Below are positions 43,812 to 56,527 of a stretch of 64,000 bases of DNA, piece after piece. Position 1 is the stretch's first letter, and every line of letters begins with the position of its first letter. Source of the stretch: Excoecaria cochinchinensis (lineage: Eukaryota > Streptophyta > Magnoliopsida > Malpighiales > Euphorbiaceae); contig CANTUQ010000083.1 of NCBI GenBank assembly GCA_947683425.1, positions 1,242,001 through 1,306,000 of the forward strand, in the 5' to 3' direction. The notes below the pieces were generated by a model. That model worked only from the letters and a program-made list of their open reading frames with translations, was not told the DNA's origin and ran no database searches. Made by a program: the position numbers and the translations under genes.

Positions 43812-46800
43812 ATGTTGGTCCAAGACCGAACATCTACCCCCAAATCGCCTAAATCACCAAGGCCTTATCTTCCCAATTATCGATTTTCTCCTTCCAAATC
43901 TCTCGATTTTTCCACTTGGTTTTCTGAGAATCTTTACAAGATCGTCATTTGTTTTTTCCTAATCGCCACTGTCGCCGCCGTCTTTTTCCTTAGGAATACC
44001 GGTGATACTGCCGCTTTTCTCTACTTTCAATCTAAATCTCAACCTATTGAGAAAACCCTTCACTTTCCCCATATCAATTGGAATCACATCGCACCCATCA
44101 CTGACAGAACTTCACCTTTTGCGAATTTCCGCGCTGAGAAATGGATCGTTGTTTCTGTTTCTGATTACCCTTCAGATTCGCTTACGAAATTAGTTAAAAT
44201 CAAGGGCTGGCAGTTGCTGGCTATTGGGAATTCAAAAACTCCCAGTGATTGGGCATTAAAAGGTGCAATATATTTGTCTTTGGAGCAGCAAGCGAGTTTG
44301 GGTTTTAGGGTCGTGGATTTTTTGCCTTTTGATTCTTATGTGAGGAAAAGTGTTGGTTATTTGTTTGCCATCCAGCACGGAGCCAAGGAGATCTATGATG
44401 CTGATGATCGCGGGGAGGTCATAGAAGATGATTTGGGAAAGCATTTTGATGTAGCATTAGTTGGGGAAGGAGCTAGGCAAGAGACTATATTGCAGTACAG
44501 CCATGATAACGAGAACAGGACTGTTGTCAATCCTTATATTCATTTTGGGCAGAGGTCTGTTTGGCCTAGAGGGTTGCCATTGGAGAATGTGGGGGAAATT
44601 GGGCATGAACTGTTCTACACAGAGGTTTTTGGTGGGAAGCAATTTATACAGCAAGGTATATCAAATGGATTGCCAGATGTTGATTCTGTGTTTTATTTTA
44701 CTAGAAAAACTGGTTTGGAAGCTTTTGATATTAGGTTTGATGAGCATGCCCCAAAAGTGGCGTTACCCCAGGGTGTAATGGTGCCTTTGAATTCTTTTAA
44801 TACAATATACCATTCACCAGCCTTTTGGGGATTGATGCTTCCTGTTTCAGTTAGCACGATGGCCTCTGATGTCTTAAGGGGCTATTGGGGTCAGAGGCTT
44901 CTGTGGGAGATTGGTGGCTATGTTGTGGTTTACCCACCCACTGTGCATAGATATGATAGGATAGAGGGATACCCATTTTCAGAGGAGAAGGATCTTCATG
45001 TAAATGTAGGGAGGTTAGTTAAGTTCTTAATTGCATGGAGATCAAGTAAACATAGGTTGTTTGAAAAGATTTTGGAGTTGAGTTATGCAATGGCAGAAGG
45101 CGGCTTTTGGACTGAGCAAGATTTGAAATTTACTGCTGCTTGGCTTCAGGATTTGATTGCTGTTGGTTATCAGCAGCCTAGGTTAATGTCGCTAGAATTA
45201 GATAGGCCACGGGCAAGTATTGGTCACGGGGATAGAAGAGAGTTTATCCCTCGTAAGTTACCATCTGTCCATCTTGGAGTAGAGGAAACAGGCACAGTTA
45301 GTTATGAGATTGGCAATTTGATTCGGTGGAGGAAGTCCTTCGGAAACATTGTACTTATTATGTTTTGTTCTGGGCCTGTGGAACGGACTGCTCTAGAATG
45401 GAGATTGCTTTATGGTAGGATATTCAAAACTGTGATTATTTTGTCACACCAGAAGAGTGAGGAGCTTGCTGTTGAAAAAGGCAATTTGGAACAATTATAC
45501 AAGTAAGTTTCAATTTAGTAATGATATTTGCATATTTTGGCATCGCTAGAGTTGCATTAATTATATTCATACGAGCACTTGTAGCATGTAGAATTTGTTT
45601 ATCCTGTGTTTGATTAGACATGAACTGGCTCTTAGATTTAGATAACTTTTGATGTATAGTCAGATATATGGAATGGTGGCTCACGATTTGCCTCCTTATT
45701 GACTTTGGGGGAATTGGCTTGTTCATAGTGTGCAACACTTTTATAAAGATGAAAAAGAAATTTTGTGATGCATCCAGGATCATTGAGGAAAATTTTTAAT
45801 ACTCGGTTCAGGAGCTCATAATTTTGTGGGGTAATACTTACATTTGTGACGGGTAGGGTAACAGAATCTTGAAGAGGGATTTTCTCCACACATTAGTTTC
45901 ATGTGCTTTTCAGAACATTGGAATTGCCTTTAACACGGTGAGACCAAGTTACTTTAGGGGTTGATATTTGCATCCCTCATGTTCTCTATGTGCATTTGGA
46001 TATTGAAACTGGACTTTTACTGGTTGCAGTTACATGTGTATTTTACATGTTTGTTTTGCCTCTGTAAGTATGTGAAATAAAGCCTTCCTAAGGTCAGAAC
46101 TTCAAGTAATAAATGAAGTTCTAAATTTTTTTGCCATTTTGAAACACTTAATATAGATTTGGGTTATCTTGAAGTATTTTAAAACCTAAACACAATTTTT
46201 CGCTCTAGATGCAATGGCGAGGCTGCTCTTGAAGGTCATGAATTTAGCACAGAAATAGCCTCCTTATGCAAGAGAAGGCTGTATATGACCGGTGCTTGCA
46301 TTCTGGAAAACCTCGTGCACTAAACTAGGAACCAAACCCCCTCCCCTCTTTCCTATTTTTGGAATGTTTCTGCTTTTCATTTGCTTTACACTCCATTTGG
46401 TTGCTTCATCTGGTCTGTGGCTATTGATGGCCTTCTAAGTGTCTGCACTCTTAGATCAGGATTACCATAATTCCTTCCTATTGAAACATCATGTCAAATA
46501 AAGGTCCTAACTCTGGGATTTTCAATCGATTCCTTACATTTAGATCTATCTAAATTCTGTGTCATGTAATGACTGTGGTCATGAATCTTTTCTCAAATTC
46601 TTGAAATGTATTGTGCATAGGGCAACATTTAGTTTAGTATATAGATAAGTATACTGCTGTATATGTTTTCCTGACTCTTAGGGTTAACAGTGAAGATAAT
46701 TCAGAAGCTGGAATGTCTTTTTGCAATTTTCTGGTTTGTCATCTTTTATCATGCAAGGTTTACCTAATTTTAAATTAGGGAAAATATCTGTAATCAAATT

Positions 46801-48968
46801 TCAGATTATTTTGGCAACTTAGCTTTTGATCTTCAGGTCAAGACAAGGTGCTTCGCTATCTCTCCATTTATATTATAGTACTACTAAGTCCAACAGACAT
46901 TCAGAACCTGGCGTAGTGTGTGTGTGTGTGTGTATGAGATTGCTAAAATTCGGCAATGATGAAATTTTCACCTGTTTTTAGTGCTGTGGTGGGTGAAGGA
47001 AGTCTCCATAACTGTTCTTCCCTCCCCCTTCCTCTTTCTTATCTCCCTCTCCATGTGTGCAGTTCTGACAATTTCGGCTGAACCTATTTCTAAAATTTGT
47101 TGCTGTTTTTATATTGAACTTAGCTTAGAAGCTATATTTCGGGACTTATGTTGTCTTGGTTTCTAGGATTGCTTCTGTCATCAATAATCAGTGAATTGAT
47201 GTGAAGTGATGTTTTTGCTCATCCTGTATTTATCCTCTATTGCATATATTTTATTTTTTCACCTTTAAGCTGATTTTGTAGGTTTTACTGATTATCTTGC
47301 TGTGATATTGTTACAGAGGTCTGCCCAATATATTTGGTCGGTTTCCTAGTGCAGATGGGTTTTTATTCCTTCAGGATGATACTATCCTCAACTACTGGAA
47401 TTTACTTCAAGCAGACAAGACCAAGCTGTGGATTACTAACAAGGTAGCTTCTTCCTCCCTTCTTGAGTTCCATTTTTCTGCTCAATCTTGTTATCTTGTT
47501 TTTAAGAGGAAAAAAAAAAGTAATTACTTTATTTAAACCATTTTTTTATCTTGGACATGAGTAAGGACCACAGAAGCTCTTTGCTCAACTCGATCCTTGG
47601 GTTATCTTTGTGTTTTTCTTTTCTTTTTTTTTTCTTTTTCTTTATATATATATATATATATATATATACTCCTTCCATTCTATAAATATAGGCTTATTTT
47701 TCATTTTGGCTTGTCCCACCATATAGTTTTGTTTCTTTTTCTAGATTATAGTTAATATATAAATTATCTACTATGTCCTTATTTAATAGCTTTGTAATCA
47801 ACAACCACCATATTAAAATTTTTTATATTTCTCATAATATCTTAAATGATTTTGACTTATAATGACATTTTTTATAATTTCCACACAACCGTGAATAACA
47901 AAGTGAACAGGTTATATTGCCTCCATATTCCCACAAGTAAGAAAGTAAATCTTAAATCTTATTGGCAATATGAAGTCCTTTTTTTGCTTTGCAATTTGAT
48001 CTTTTCAATTCATAGGAAGTCCATTTAGAACAACTGAAAAGAAAAACCACGGTCATTATATATATATATTTTTTCCATTGAATTGTATATGGTGGGCAAT
48101 ATAAAGTCCTTTTTCATTCAATTGTATTTGATTTTTTTATTATTATGATTCCAATATTATTTCCAAGTTTATGATTTCCACATATGCAATTAATTACCTT
48201 GATTTATGTAATAAACATTAATGAATGACTATATATTAATTGAGGGTATATTAGGAAAAACATAGGCAAAATTGTCTTTAAACTATACAACTAATTTTCT
48301 TAATCTATGTGAAAACAGAAACAAGCTTATATTTGTGGGACTGATGGAGTATATATTTTTTCTCATTAATTTTCAGTATTACATCTGTATATTCCAGCAT
48401 GCGTAGGTCATCAATAGCACAGGGTATAGCAGGCAATACTGTGGATTTATGAACAGCATACCAGAATAGTAATTTTTATTTTTAATTCATTGTGGTTCAG
48501 GTATCCAAATCCTGGAGTACCATTTCAACTAATGAAAATTCAGATTGGTATGCAAAACAAGCAGAAATGGTTAAAAAAGTAGTCGACTCAATGCCTGTTC
48601 ATTTCCAAGTCAATTACAAGGATGCCATGAAGAGTGAGCAGAGCCTCATAATATGCAGTTCTGAGATATTCTACATTCCTCATCATCTTGTAGCTGACTT
48701 TGCAGATCTTGTCGGTCTTGTGGGTGATCTTGAAATCCATCACAAAGTCGCCATACCTATGTTCTTTGTTTCAATGGATTCATCTCAGAATTTTGACTCC
48801 GTGTTTAGTACACTGGTCTATAAACGGAAGCTGCCAACTGCAAATTCAACCCATTACTTGGTTGAAGCTCCTGCTGTTCACCCATGGAATGTTTCAAGTG
48901 AACGAGATTTTATAAAGCTGATAAGAACAATGGCAGAAGGTGACCCTCTCCTAATGGAATTAGTTTGA
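43812..48968 (+). CDS. STL: STELLO-type Golgi glycosyltransferase-like protein (DUF288)
   Basis: Three exons (43812-45502, 47317-47443, 48501-48968) join in frame with GT..AG introns to 761 residues, against about 770 in Arabidopsis STL1/STL2. The start MLVQDRTSTPKSP is the family start. A short cytosolic N-terminus with SLDFSTWFSENLYK precedes one membrane segment (about residues 44-60), the layout of a type II Golgi protein. The lumenal part has KWIVVSVSDYP, a DADD acidic motif (196-199), NRTVVNPYIHFGQRSVWPRG, and after the first intron FLFLQDDTILNYWNLLQADK. STELLO proteins interact with cellulose synthases in the Golgi and help assemble or deliver the complex; their catalytic activity is inferred from the fold. 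Which paralogue it is cannot be told here. Intron 2 carries a MITE. Confidence 0.96.
46917..46934. repeat. (GT)n microsatellite in STELLO intron 1
   Basis: About nine GT dinucleotides within the 1.8-kb first intron. Confidence 0.9.
47669..48349. mobile_element. Stowaway-like MITE in STELLO intron 2, about 680 bp
   Basis: The left end CTCCTTCCATTCTATAAATA and the right end TATATTTGTGGGACTGATGGAG (shown from its inner side) are imperfect inverted repeats, with TA on each side. At about 680 bp it is long for a Stowaway. It makes up most of the 1.06-kb intron and leaves both splice sites untouched. Confidence 0.75.
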
Positions 48969-49614
48969 AGGTATTAATATCTTTTTGATACTCCAAAGAA
49001 CCACGATAGAGATACAGGAAGACACTGTACCATTTTGTAATTGTCATACAAAATTCTGTTTCATTTTTCCTTCCATTTTTTTTTATCTTTGTTTTATAAA
49101 TGTAATTGTAATTTCTTTGTAGATTTCCCTTGTATGATTCATTTACTGATTGGGGATTTTCTCTAATGAAAAAAATGATTCAATTATTTTCTATCTGAAA
49201 GGAAATATGCTGGGAATTATTGTTTCAATATGAATTTAAGTTCTTAATTGCATTCTTTTAAATTTTCATATAAGGATCCATTCAAGGATTTTGTTTTTCT
49301 TCTTTGTTTCAGTTTCAAGAATGACGAGGATAGAATGGATTACCTGTGGATTTGGTAGGCAGTGTCATGATTGGTAGAATTCCTATCATCAAATTGTGCC
49401 ATTTAGAAGGAATGTAGTAAAACTTTTAGGCAGACGCAAATCCCTAGAAGGAGAGATCAATTACTGCACGACTCTTATAAACAAATTGTACATCTCAAGT
49501 GTTCAAGGAAATTACATCAAATCATTGACTGAACAGAGAAAGGGCAGCTCAGCTAAATCAACAAAGTGAATTGGTATTTGCGTTCTGGTGTTATTCTAAT
49601 AGTGGGTAGACTAT
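48969..49614. other. Convergent 3' intergenic region between STELLO and CHLH
   Basis: 646 bp separates the two stop codons. It must hold both 3' UTRs and polyadenylation regions. AATGAAAAAAATGATT near 49166 and T-rich stretches are present, but no site can be assigned firmly. Confidence 0.6.
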
Positions 49615-52600
49615 TTACCTATCAATGCCTTCTATCTTGTCTTCAACTTCAGAGTAGAGCTGCCTTAACCTTTCAATATTTTCTGGTGAAGTTTCCCAGT
49701 AGCCGCGGCCATTGGCCTCTAGGAATGTCTGCACTAACTTCCTAAATGAATTAGGATTAGTGCTCATGAGTCTGTTCAGCATCTCCTCATCTTGAATGAA
49801 AGTTGAGTTGGCCTCTTCATACACCCAATTGTCAACTTGGCCTGAAGTTGCACTCCATCCAACTGTGTTTGTAAGTCTCTTCTCAATTTCACGCACACCC
49901 TCATACCCACTACTCATCATTCCTTCATACCACTTGGGGTTCAACAATTTAGTCCGTGCATCGAGTCTTACGGTCTCAGAAAGTGTACGAACCTGGTCGA
50001 CACAAAATTTAAAATGGTTTAGCTCAAAAAGAAATGTTATTTTATCCATATGAATGGTCTAAATCATAGGAAGGCTTTCGATGGCTAACCTGCGCATTTG
50101 CTGTTGTTGTGTCTGCAATGTATGCACTAGGCTTCTTATTATCCTTCCTCAAGTTCTGCACTAAGTTTGTTGGGTCTGAATCGAAGTAGTGGCTCACATC
50201 AGTGAGTGAAATTTCTGATGAGTCAAGGTTTTGGAATGTAGCATCTGCTGTGCTCAGAGCCATCTCAAATACTTTCCTTTTCTCCATCATTCCTGCACCT
50301 GGAGCATCACAGTCAAAAGCAAAGGACTTTCGGCTCAAGTACATGTCTTGAAGTTGCTTCTCATCATTCCAAGAAGAGTTCTCCACAGCAAGATTTATGT
50401 TCGAGGAGTAAGATCCTGAGGCATTAGAGAATACTCGAGTTGCAGCTTCCCGAATGTCAACACCAAGGGCTTCAGCTTGTTCTAGAGCATGCTTCCTGAC
50501 ATAGTTCTGGTCAGTTGGCTCATCCAGTTCAGCCACTATTTTCACTGCTCGGTCAAGGAGGTTCATCTACAGAAAGAAGGCATAAAATGTATCAATAAAG
50601 CAATTTGGCAAAAAAAGAGAAACAAACCAAAAATTTCATACACAAGATTATTAACCAAGCCTCAGAAGCTTATAATAGAAACCAAATGAGAACTTGAAAA
50701 GACTTTTTACCTGATTGATGAAGAGGTCTCTGAAAACACCTGAGCAATTGACAACAACATCTATCCTAGGCCTTCCAAGTTCTTCAAGACTTATAGGTTC
50801 CACTCGGTTAACCCTACCAAAGGTATCAGCAACTGGCCTCACTCCGATCATCCACAAGACCTGAGCTAGGGACTCACCATAGGTCTTGATGTTATCAGTT
50901 CCCCACAATACAAGTGCAACTGTCTCAGGATACTTTCCGCCATTGTCAGCCTTCTGCCTCTCAACTAATCTATCCACTACAACTTTAGCACTCTGCATTG
51001 CTGCTGTTGTAGGAATAGCTTGTGGGTCTAGTGCATGGATGTTCTTTCCTGTTGGCAATACCTTTGGGTTTCTAATTGGATCACCACCAGGACCTGGCTC
51101 AACATATTTTCCCTCCAAAGCTTGTTTCAAGCTTCCCAACTCATTGTCAGCAACCACTAGTTTCAAACACTCTCCTAGGAACTTGAAGATTACTCTAAGC
51201 TTCTCTCTATCTGCACGGTAAAATTTTGTCTCCGACAAGTATTGAACCCATGGTTCATTGACACCAAACCCAAAAACTGAGGCGAGCTTATCAGCAACAT
51301 CTACAACCTGACCCTTCTTATTTGTTGTTTGCTTCACAAAGGAAGAGATGGCGCCACGTGATGCTTCAGTTATTTGCCGAAGAAGCTCTACATCCTTCAA
51401 AATTCCTTTATCACTTCCTCTATAAACATCCTCTATCTCTCGTCCAACAGTTTCTGCAAGAATAGCTGGGAGTGAGGAAATGCCATCTTCAGGACGATCC
51501 AATGCAGCAATATTGACTAGAGTTGCAACTGCTTCCATGGCAGATGGAGGCTCTCCGATGATGTGAAGTCCACAAGGCAAAAGCCGGGATTCAATCTCCA
51601 TAATCTTGGAGTATACCTTTCCGACCACAAGGTCTCGCTCTTTCGCTGATATCTCCACCCCCTCAGCAGGAAGTTCAACATCCTTGTCAAGATTACATTG
51701 CCTAGCAGTACTGATAATGGAGCTCACAATTTGTGGTCCGCGACCTGTATCTTTCAAGGATTGGTATGAGGAGATAAGCTCGCTCAACTGCTTGAGGCCC
51801 TTGTAAAGACCAGCATTTTCAGCTGGAGGAGTCAAATAGCTAATGGTGTTTGCATAGCTCCGACGTTTTGCTATTGTGGCTTCAGATGGATTATTAGCTG
51901 CATAATAGTACACATTGGGGATGTTCCCAATGAGACTATCTGGATAACAGACATCGCTCATTCCCACCTGCTTCCCTGGCATGAATTCAAGTGAACCATG
52001 GGTGCCAAAATGAAGTACTGCGTCGGCTTTGAAAATTTTCTCAACAAAGGAGTAATAAGCTGCAAATCCATGATGAGGACTAGCAGACTTTGAGAATAGC
52101 AACCGCATGGGATCACCCTCATAACCAAAAGTGGGCTGGACTCCAATGAAAACATTACCATACTGTTTTCCATATACCAAGAGATTCTCGCCATCGGAAT
52201 TCAAGTTGCCAGGAGGCTTGCCCCAGTTCTCTTCCAATGCTGTGGCATAAGGTGTAAGGTTTTGGTACTCTCGGATGCCCATTTTGTAGGCAATGTTCAG
52301 ATTTGGACTGCTGAACTGAGCCTCTTTATCATGAAGGATATCTTCAATTAAGGCTTCTGAAGTCTCTGGTAGCCCTTCAACATTGTAGCTGTCTCTTTTG
52401 AGGTCCTTAAGGACCGAGAAGATGGAGGAAAAGACATTAAGGTAGGCTGCTGTTCCAACATTCCCTTTGTCTGGAGGGAAACTGAATACAGTTATTGCTA
52501 ACTTCTTCTCAGCCTGCATTAATGCGTACATATGTTATGACATGCTCATTAAAGTAAAACCGGATAATCTTATTATATGAAATTTAGAATAGAGATGCAA

Positions 52601-54814
52601 CAGTAACCTTTCCAACGAGCAGACTTTTTGTTTCCTAATGCAATATTTAGTATTTACTACACTCAAGTTCCAGTTACTAGCATCAAATCATATATTTCTC
52701 TAGTTTCATTGGACTAAAGGTCACAAAGTAGTCACAAGAACAACCAAAGGAAAAGGCGGAATGAGAATACTAAACATGCTAAAATTAACATGCTTCTTAA
52801 ATAAGTTTAGCTGATAATGACAGAAAGGTCTACATTGAGGGTCATCACTACTAATATTATGAATAAGCCTTGTAACACAATTTTATCATTTCCACTGTCT
52901 TCTCTTCCAAATAATTTATCACTTTGATCTTCAAAATAATGAAATCAAGTTGAAAATGAAGTAATGTAATTTATAGGAAGATTATTCACAAGTAAAGCTA
53001 ACATCATTTATTTTGTAATTTCAAGAGTTAAAAATACAGAAGTGAAAAACTCTATCAGAAATGAATACTCAGATGAATAAACTAATACTACCTTTGATTT
53101 CCTTTTCAGTTCAGCCCATCTGATAGCCCTGGTACAGAGTTGCTCGACTCTCTTGTGAAGAGCATGTGATTTTCCTGAAGTTGCATTGAATTTGTTATAA
53201 CTCCAGACATATTTCATATTGAATACATTGCCAAAATTAGGAAGTACTCAATTTTTTTTTTCAAATAAACAAAAGTAGCTATGCTTTTCCCTCTTTTGAG
53301 TAATTCCAAAAGCTAATGTAATTTCAACAAAATCATATGTAGATAATGGCAATGGACAGAATTGAAAAAGAAAAATTGAAATATGCAATAGAGAAGAAAA
53401 GAAACTTGCCTGTTCTGGGGTCACGGCCGGCGAAAACAATGGGCTCCATGCCACCATCAAGCTCAGGAAGGGCAACCTGCAAAGCAACCTGGATTGGATG
53501 GAGTCCCAGAGTGCTATTCAACCATTCCTCAGTTGTTTGAAACACCAAAGGCAATGCAACAATGTAAGGCACATCGAGCTTTGTCAAAGCTTCAACAGCT
53601 CTAGGGTGGTCTTGCCTTGCCGGACCTCCAACAAGAGCAAATCCAGTCAATGATACCACTGAATTCACCATTGGTTTCTTCGTGACCGGATCAATCAAGA
53701 ACTTCTCCACTGGCCCTGAAAAGTCTAAGCCACCAGCAAAAATCGGTATAACTTTGGCACCTTTTGCCTCCAACTCCATAATCACAGCCACATAATGACC
53801 ATCATCACCAGTAACAATATGACTTCTTTGCAAAACTAACCCAATGATCGGTGCATTAGGTGCCTTAAGTTTCTCATTAGCATCCTTTCTTGTTCCATAC
53901 CAATTCAAATACTCTTTCACATCATCATACATACAAGGAGCTAAAGGATGCCAAATTCCAGTATCTAAGAACAAAACTGGATCAGAATACTCAATCTTTT
54001 GGCCTTTCAGTGCAGGAACATAAGACCCAGAAATCATTTTTAAGAAATTCTGCAAGTTATCAGGTGAGCCACCAAGCCAAAACTGCAAACTCAAGATATA
54101 AAGCCTAGCATCTTGAGCCTTATCACTAGGCAAATACTTCAAAACCTTAGGCAAAGTCCTAACTAACTTGAGCATGCTGTCAGCAAATCCTGCACCTTGC
54201 TTCTTTCTCTTGAACAATTGAAAAAATGGGCTCTTTGATTGGCCAAGCTGTGACATACTAAAAGAACCCAATTTGTTAAGCCTCATTACCTCAGGCATAG
54301 AAGGGAATACCAGAACTGCATCAAGCCTGTCCCTTTCTTTCTCCACGGCAGCTTTAACCTTCAATGCTAACTCCTCAACAAAAATCAATGACCCAATAAA
54401 TATATTTGCATCTTCAACATCCTTGCAGAAGGTTTTGTATGTGGATTCGTCGCGAAGCTCCTCTACTAAGTAACCCACCACTTGAAATGAGGCAAATTTG
54501 GAGGTCTTGTTGAGGGATTGAACAGCAGCAGTGAGTGAAGATTGGTACTGAGCTTCAAGAACTACATACACAATTTTCACAGTTGGGAGATTCTGGTTGT
54601 TATCTGGGACTATCCGTCGAACTTCAGGGGTGGTTTGTGTGAAAAGGCCATTACCAATTGCAGCACATTTTATTTTCAAGGCTGATTTTGAGTTTGTTTG
54701 AGTGGATTTCTTGGGGAGAAAAGAGTGGAGAAAGTAGTGTTTTTGAGATAAAGAAGAGAGTTGATCAGGTACAGTTGATGGCACAATAAATGTTGAAGAT
54801 ACCAGAGAAGCCAT
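49615..54814 (-). CDS. CHLH: Magnesium chelatase subunit H, chloroplast (CHLH/GUN5)
   Basis: Five exons (53410-54814, 53092-53174, 50711-52513, 50090-50566, 49615-49992) total 4,146 bases and give 1,381 residues, the length of Arabidopsis CHLH. CHLH binds protoporphyrin IX and, with CHLI and CHLD, inserts Mg2+ in the first committed step of chlorophyll synthesis; it also acts in plastid-to-nucleus signalling. The first 50 or so residues (MASLVSSTFIVPSTVPDQLS, Ser/Lys-rich) look like a chloroplast transit peptide. Then come the N-terminal domain and the CobN/Mg-chelatase body with ADAVLHFGTHGSLEFMPGKQ, ALVLWGTDNIKTYGESLAQV, VVNCSGVFRDLFINQ and NASGSYSSNINLAVENSSW. The end, YSEVEDKIEGIDR, matches the family end. 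Intron 1 has a GC donor; the other three are GT..AG. Every junction keeps frame and no key motif is missing. Confidence 0.98.
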
Positions 54815-55320
54815 TGATAGGGGAAAAAAAATCCCGCACTGAGTGAAACAGAAAACAGAGTACTCTGTTTTCTCCTCCCTGTTTCTAAATTAGAGAGGGA
54901 GAGAAGAAAAAGGAAAGAGAAAATTGAGTAAACAGAAAAAAGATATGAAACTTGTATCTATTTCTGTACGGAATTTTGGGTTTGGAGCAGAAATTTCTCT
55001 TCTTAATTTTTTGAGGAAGTTGAAAGAGGATGGGTATATAATTTCCCAAGTTTAAAGAGCTGGAGGGAGACATGGAGAATTTTGACGGTTGGTTAAGGTT
55101 AGTGGTGAGAGGGAGGTACACGTGGCATAATGGTTAGTGAAGGAATTATGATGGGGAAGTGTAATTTGAGGTTGAGTTTTGGTTTCAAGGTTTTAGGAGA
55201 GAGAAATGGGATATGAGTAGTAAGTAATCTATCTATTGGGCTTCTTACGATGGAGTTTCTTGAATTCTGATTGGCTGAGTTGGATTTCCCAGGAGTACAG
55301 GGAGCGTGAGGTGGAATATG
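54815..55320 (-). promoter_or_regulatory. CHLH promoter and 5' leader
   Basis: On the minus strand a TATA-like ATTATATA lies at about 55035-55042, a G-box/ABRE core CACGTG at 55119-55124, and CCAATC (plus-strand GATTGG, 55269-55274) further up. G-boxes and CCAATC are the sites bound by HY5/PIF and GLK regulators known to control chlorophyll genes, so this order fits light control. Function here is inferred from the motifs only. Confidence 0.5.
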
Positions 55321-56527
55321 GATGATGAATAGAGTTTTTTGGAGAGAGAGAGAGAGCGCTTTTTGCTTCAGACAGTTACATTTCGTCAATTTGAGTTTGT
55401 GTCTCTTAATTGACAAGGATTTTTTATGTTTTCTTTTCTTTTCTTGTGCCCTTCCCTTGGTATGGGACCCTACAGCATACCACTTGTGTTGTTCTTTTAT
55501 CTCTTTTTGCTTGCTTCTGTTTTTTACTCAATGCCCACCACAGGACAGCTTTGCTCAAAAATTACATCACTTCTAATAAACCAAGCCCATAGTACTAAGA
55601 ACCAATTTATGCATTTACTCTTATAATCTTCAACTTCTTTTTTTCCAGGCTTGAATTTCTTTTCCTAACATGCTTCAATGCTTCACTTCCGATCCATTTC
55701 CAATATCATTTTAAGATTATGCACATGATATTTAAGAAAAAAAAAAGAAAAGAAAGAAAACTCATTATCAAGTGTTAATCCGTAATGCATGATCTAATCA
55801 GATTACTAAAGAAGTTAATACGAATTAGTCATCCAATCCGTCTCCCCTCGTTAGCCCAAATGATATAGACTTCCATGAAATCACCAAGAAAAATGGTCAA
55901 ACTCAAATGAATCTCATTATAAATCAATGCATGTGCAGATTCCATACCAAATTACACTTGCAGTGTTATGAGACATACTCAATTAGTCATTGCATAATGT
56001 AGTTTCTAATTCTAGTTCTAGATTACTAAACTTGTAATAACAAGAAAACAAAAGCCCACAGTGAAGACAACAAGTGCCAGAGGAGATTTACTTCCCCTTT
56101 TTTTGGTTCCTCGTAAGTAGGTAAATAGTTACAAAAATTCTGATATGTTGCTATAGCAAATCATATGTGGCCACTCAGTCAGCCAGGCAAAAAGGGTGGC
56201 CAAGGTTGAGTTCTACATACCTACAAAACATATCAATCAACCTACCAATTCTGGAAAAACAATTCAGCAACCAAAGTTACCCAAGATGATTTACTTTTAA
56301 GATACTTTAAATATTATGAAACAGTAGTAGCCCTTATTAGAGGAATCATCGAATTGGCAACAGCAAAAAAAGTAACTCAAAATAACATTAGCCTTTCAAT
56401 AGGTGCATTACCAACCATTGCAACAAAATTTTACTGGAACAAGATAAAAAGAACTCTGTATTTGAAGGCACAACTACAACCACTATATTAATTATCACCT
56501 CATCTGCAACTTAAAAAAATATATATA
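55321..56527. other. Intergenic region between CHLH and RRP43
   Basis: It holds the distal CHLH promoter and the 3' end of RRP43. It starts with a GA run near 55343 and has a purine-rich A/G run near 55738-55760. I see no gene or clear transposon. Confidence 0.5.

Noticed and set aside
45503..47316. Frames inside STELLO intron 1 as extra exons (for example 46981-47166)
   Set aside because: The conserved protein runs directly from exon 1 (LEQLYK) to GLPNIFGRFPSADG at 47317 in frame. The intron frames have no similarity to the family.
50886..51221. Plus-strand frames antisense to CHLH (also 51606-51806, 53890-54108, 54273-54473)
   Set aside because: They are shadows of the strongly coding minus strand, with composition that follows the opposite codons and no family match.
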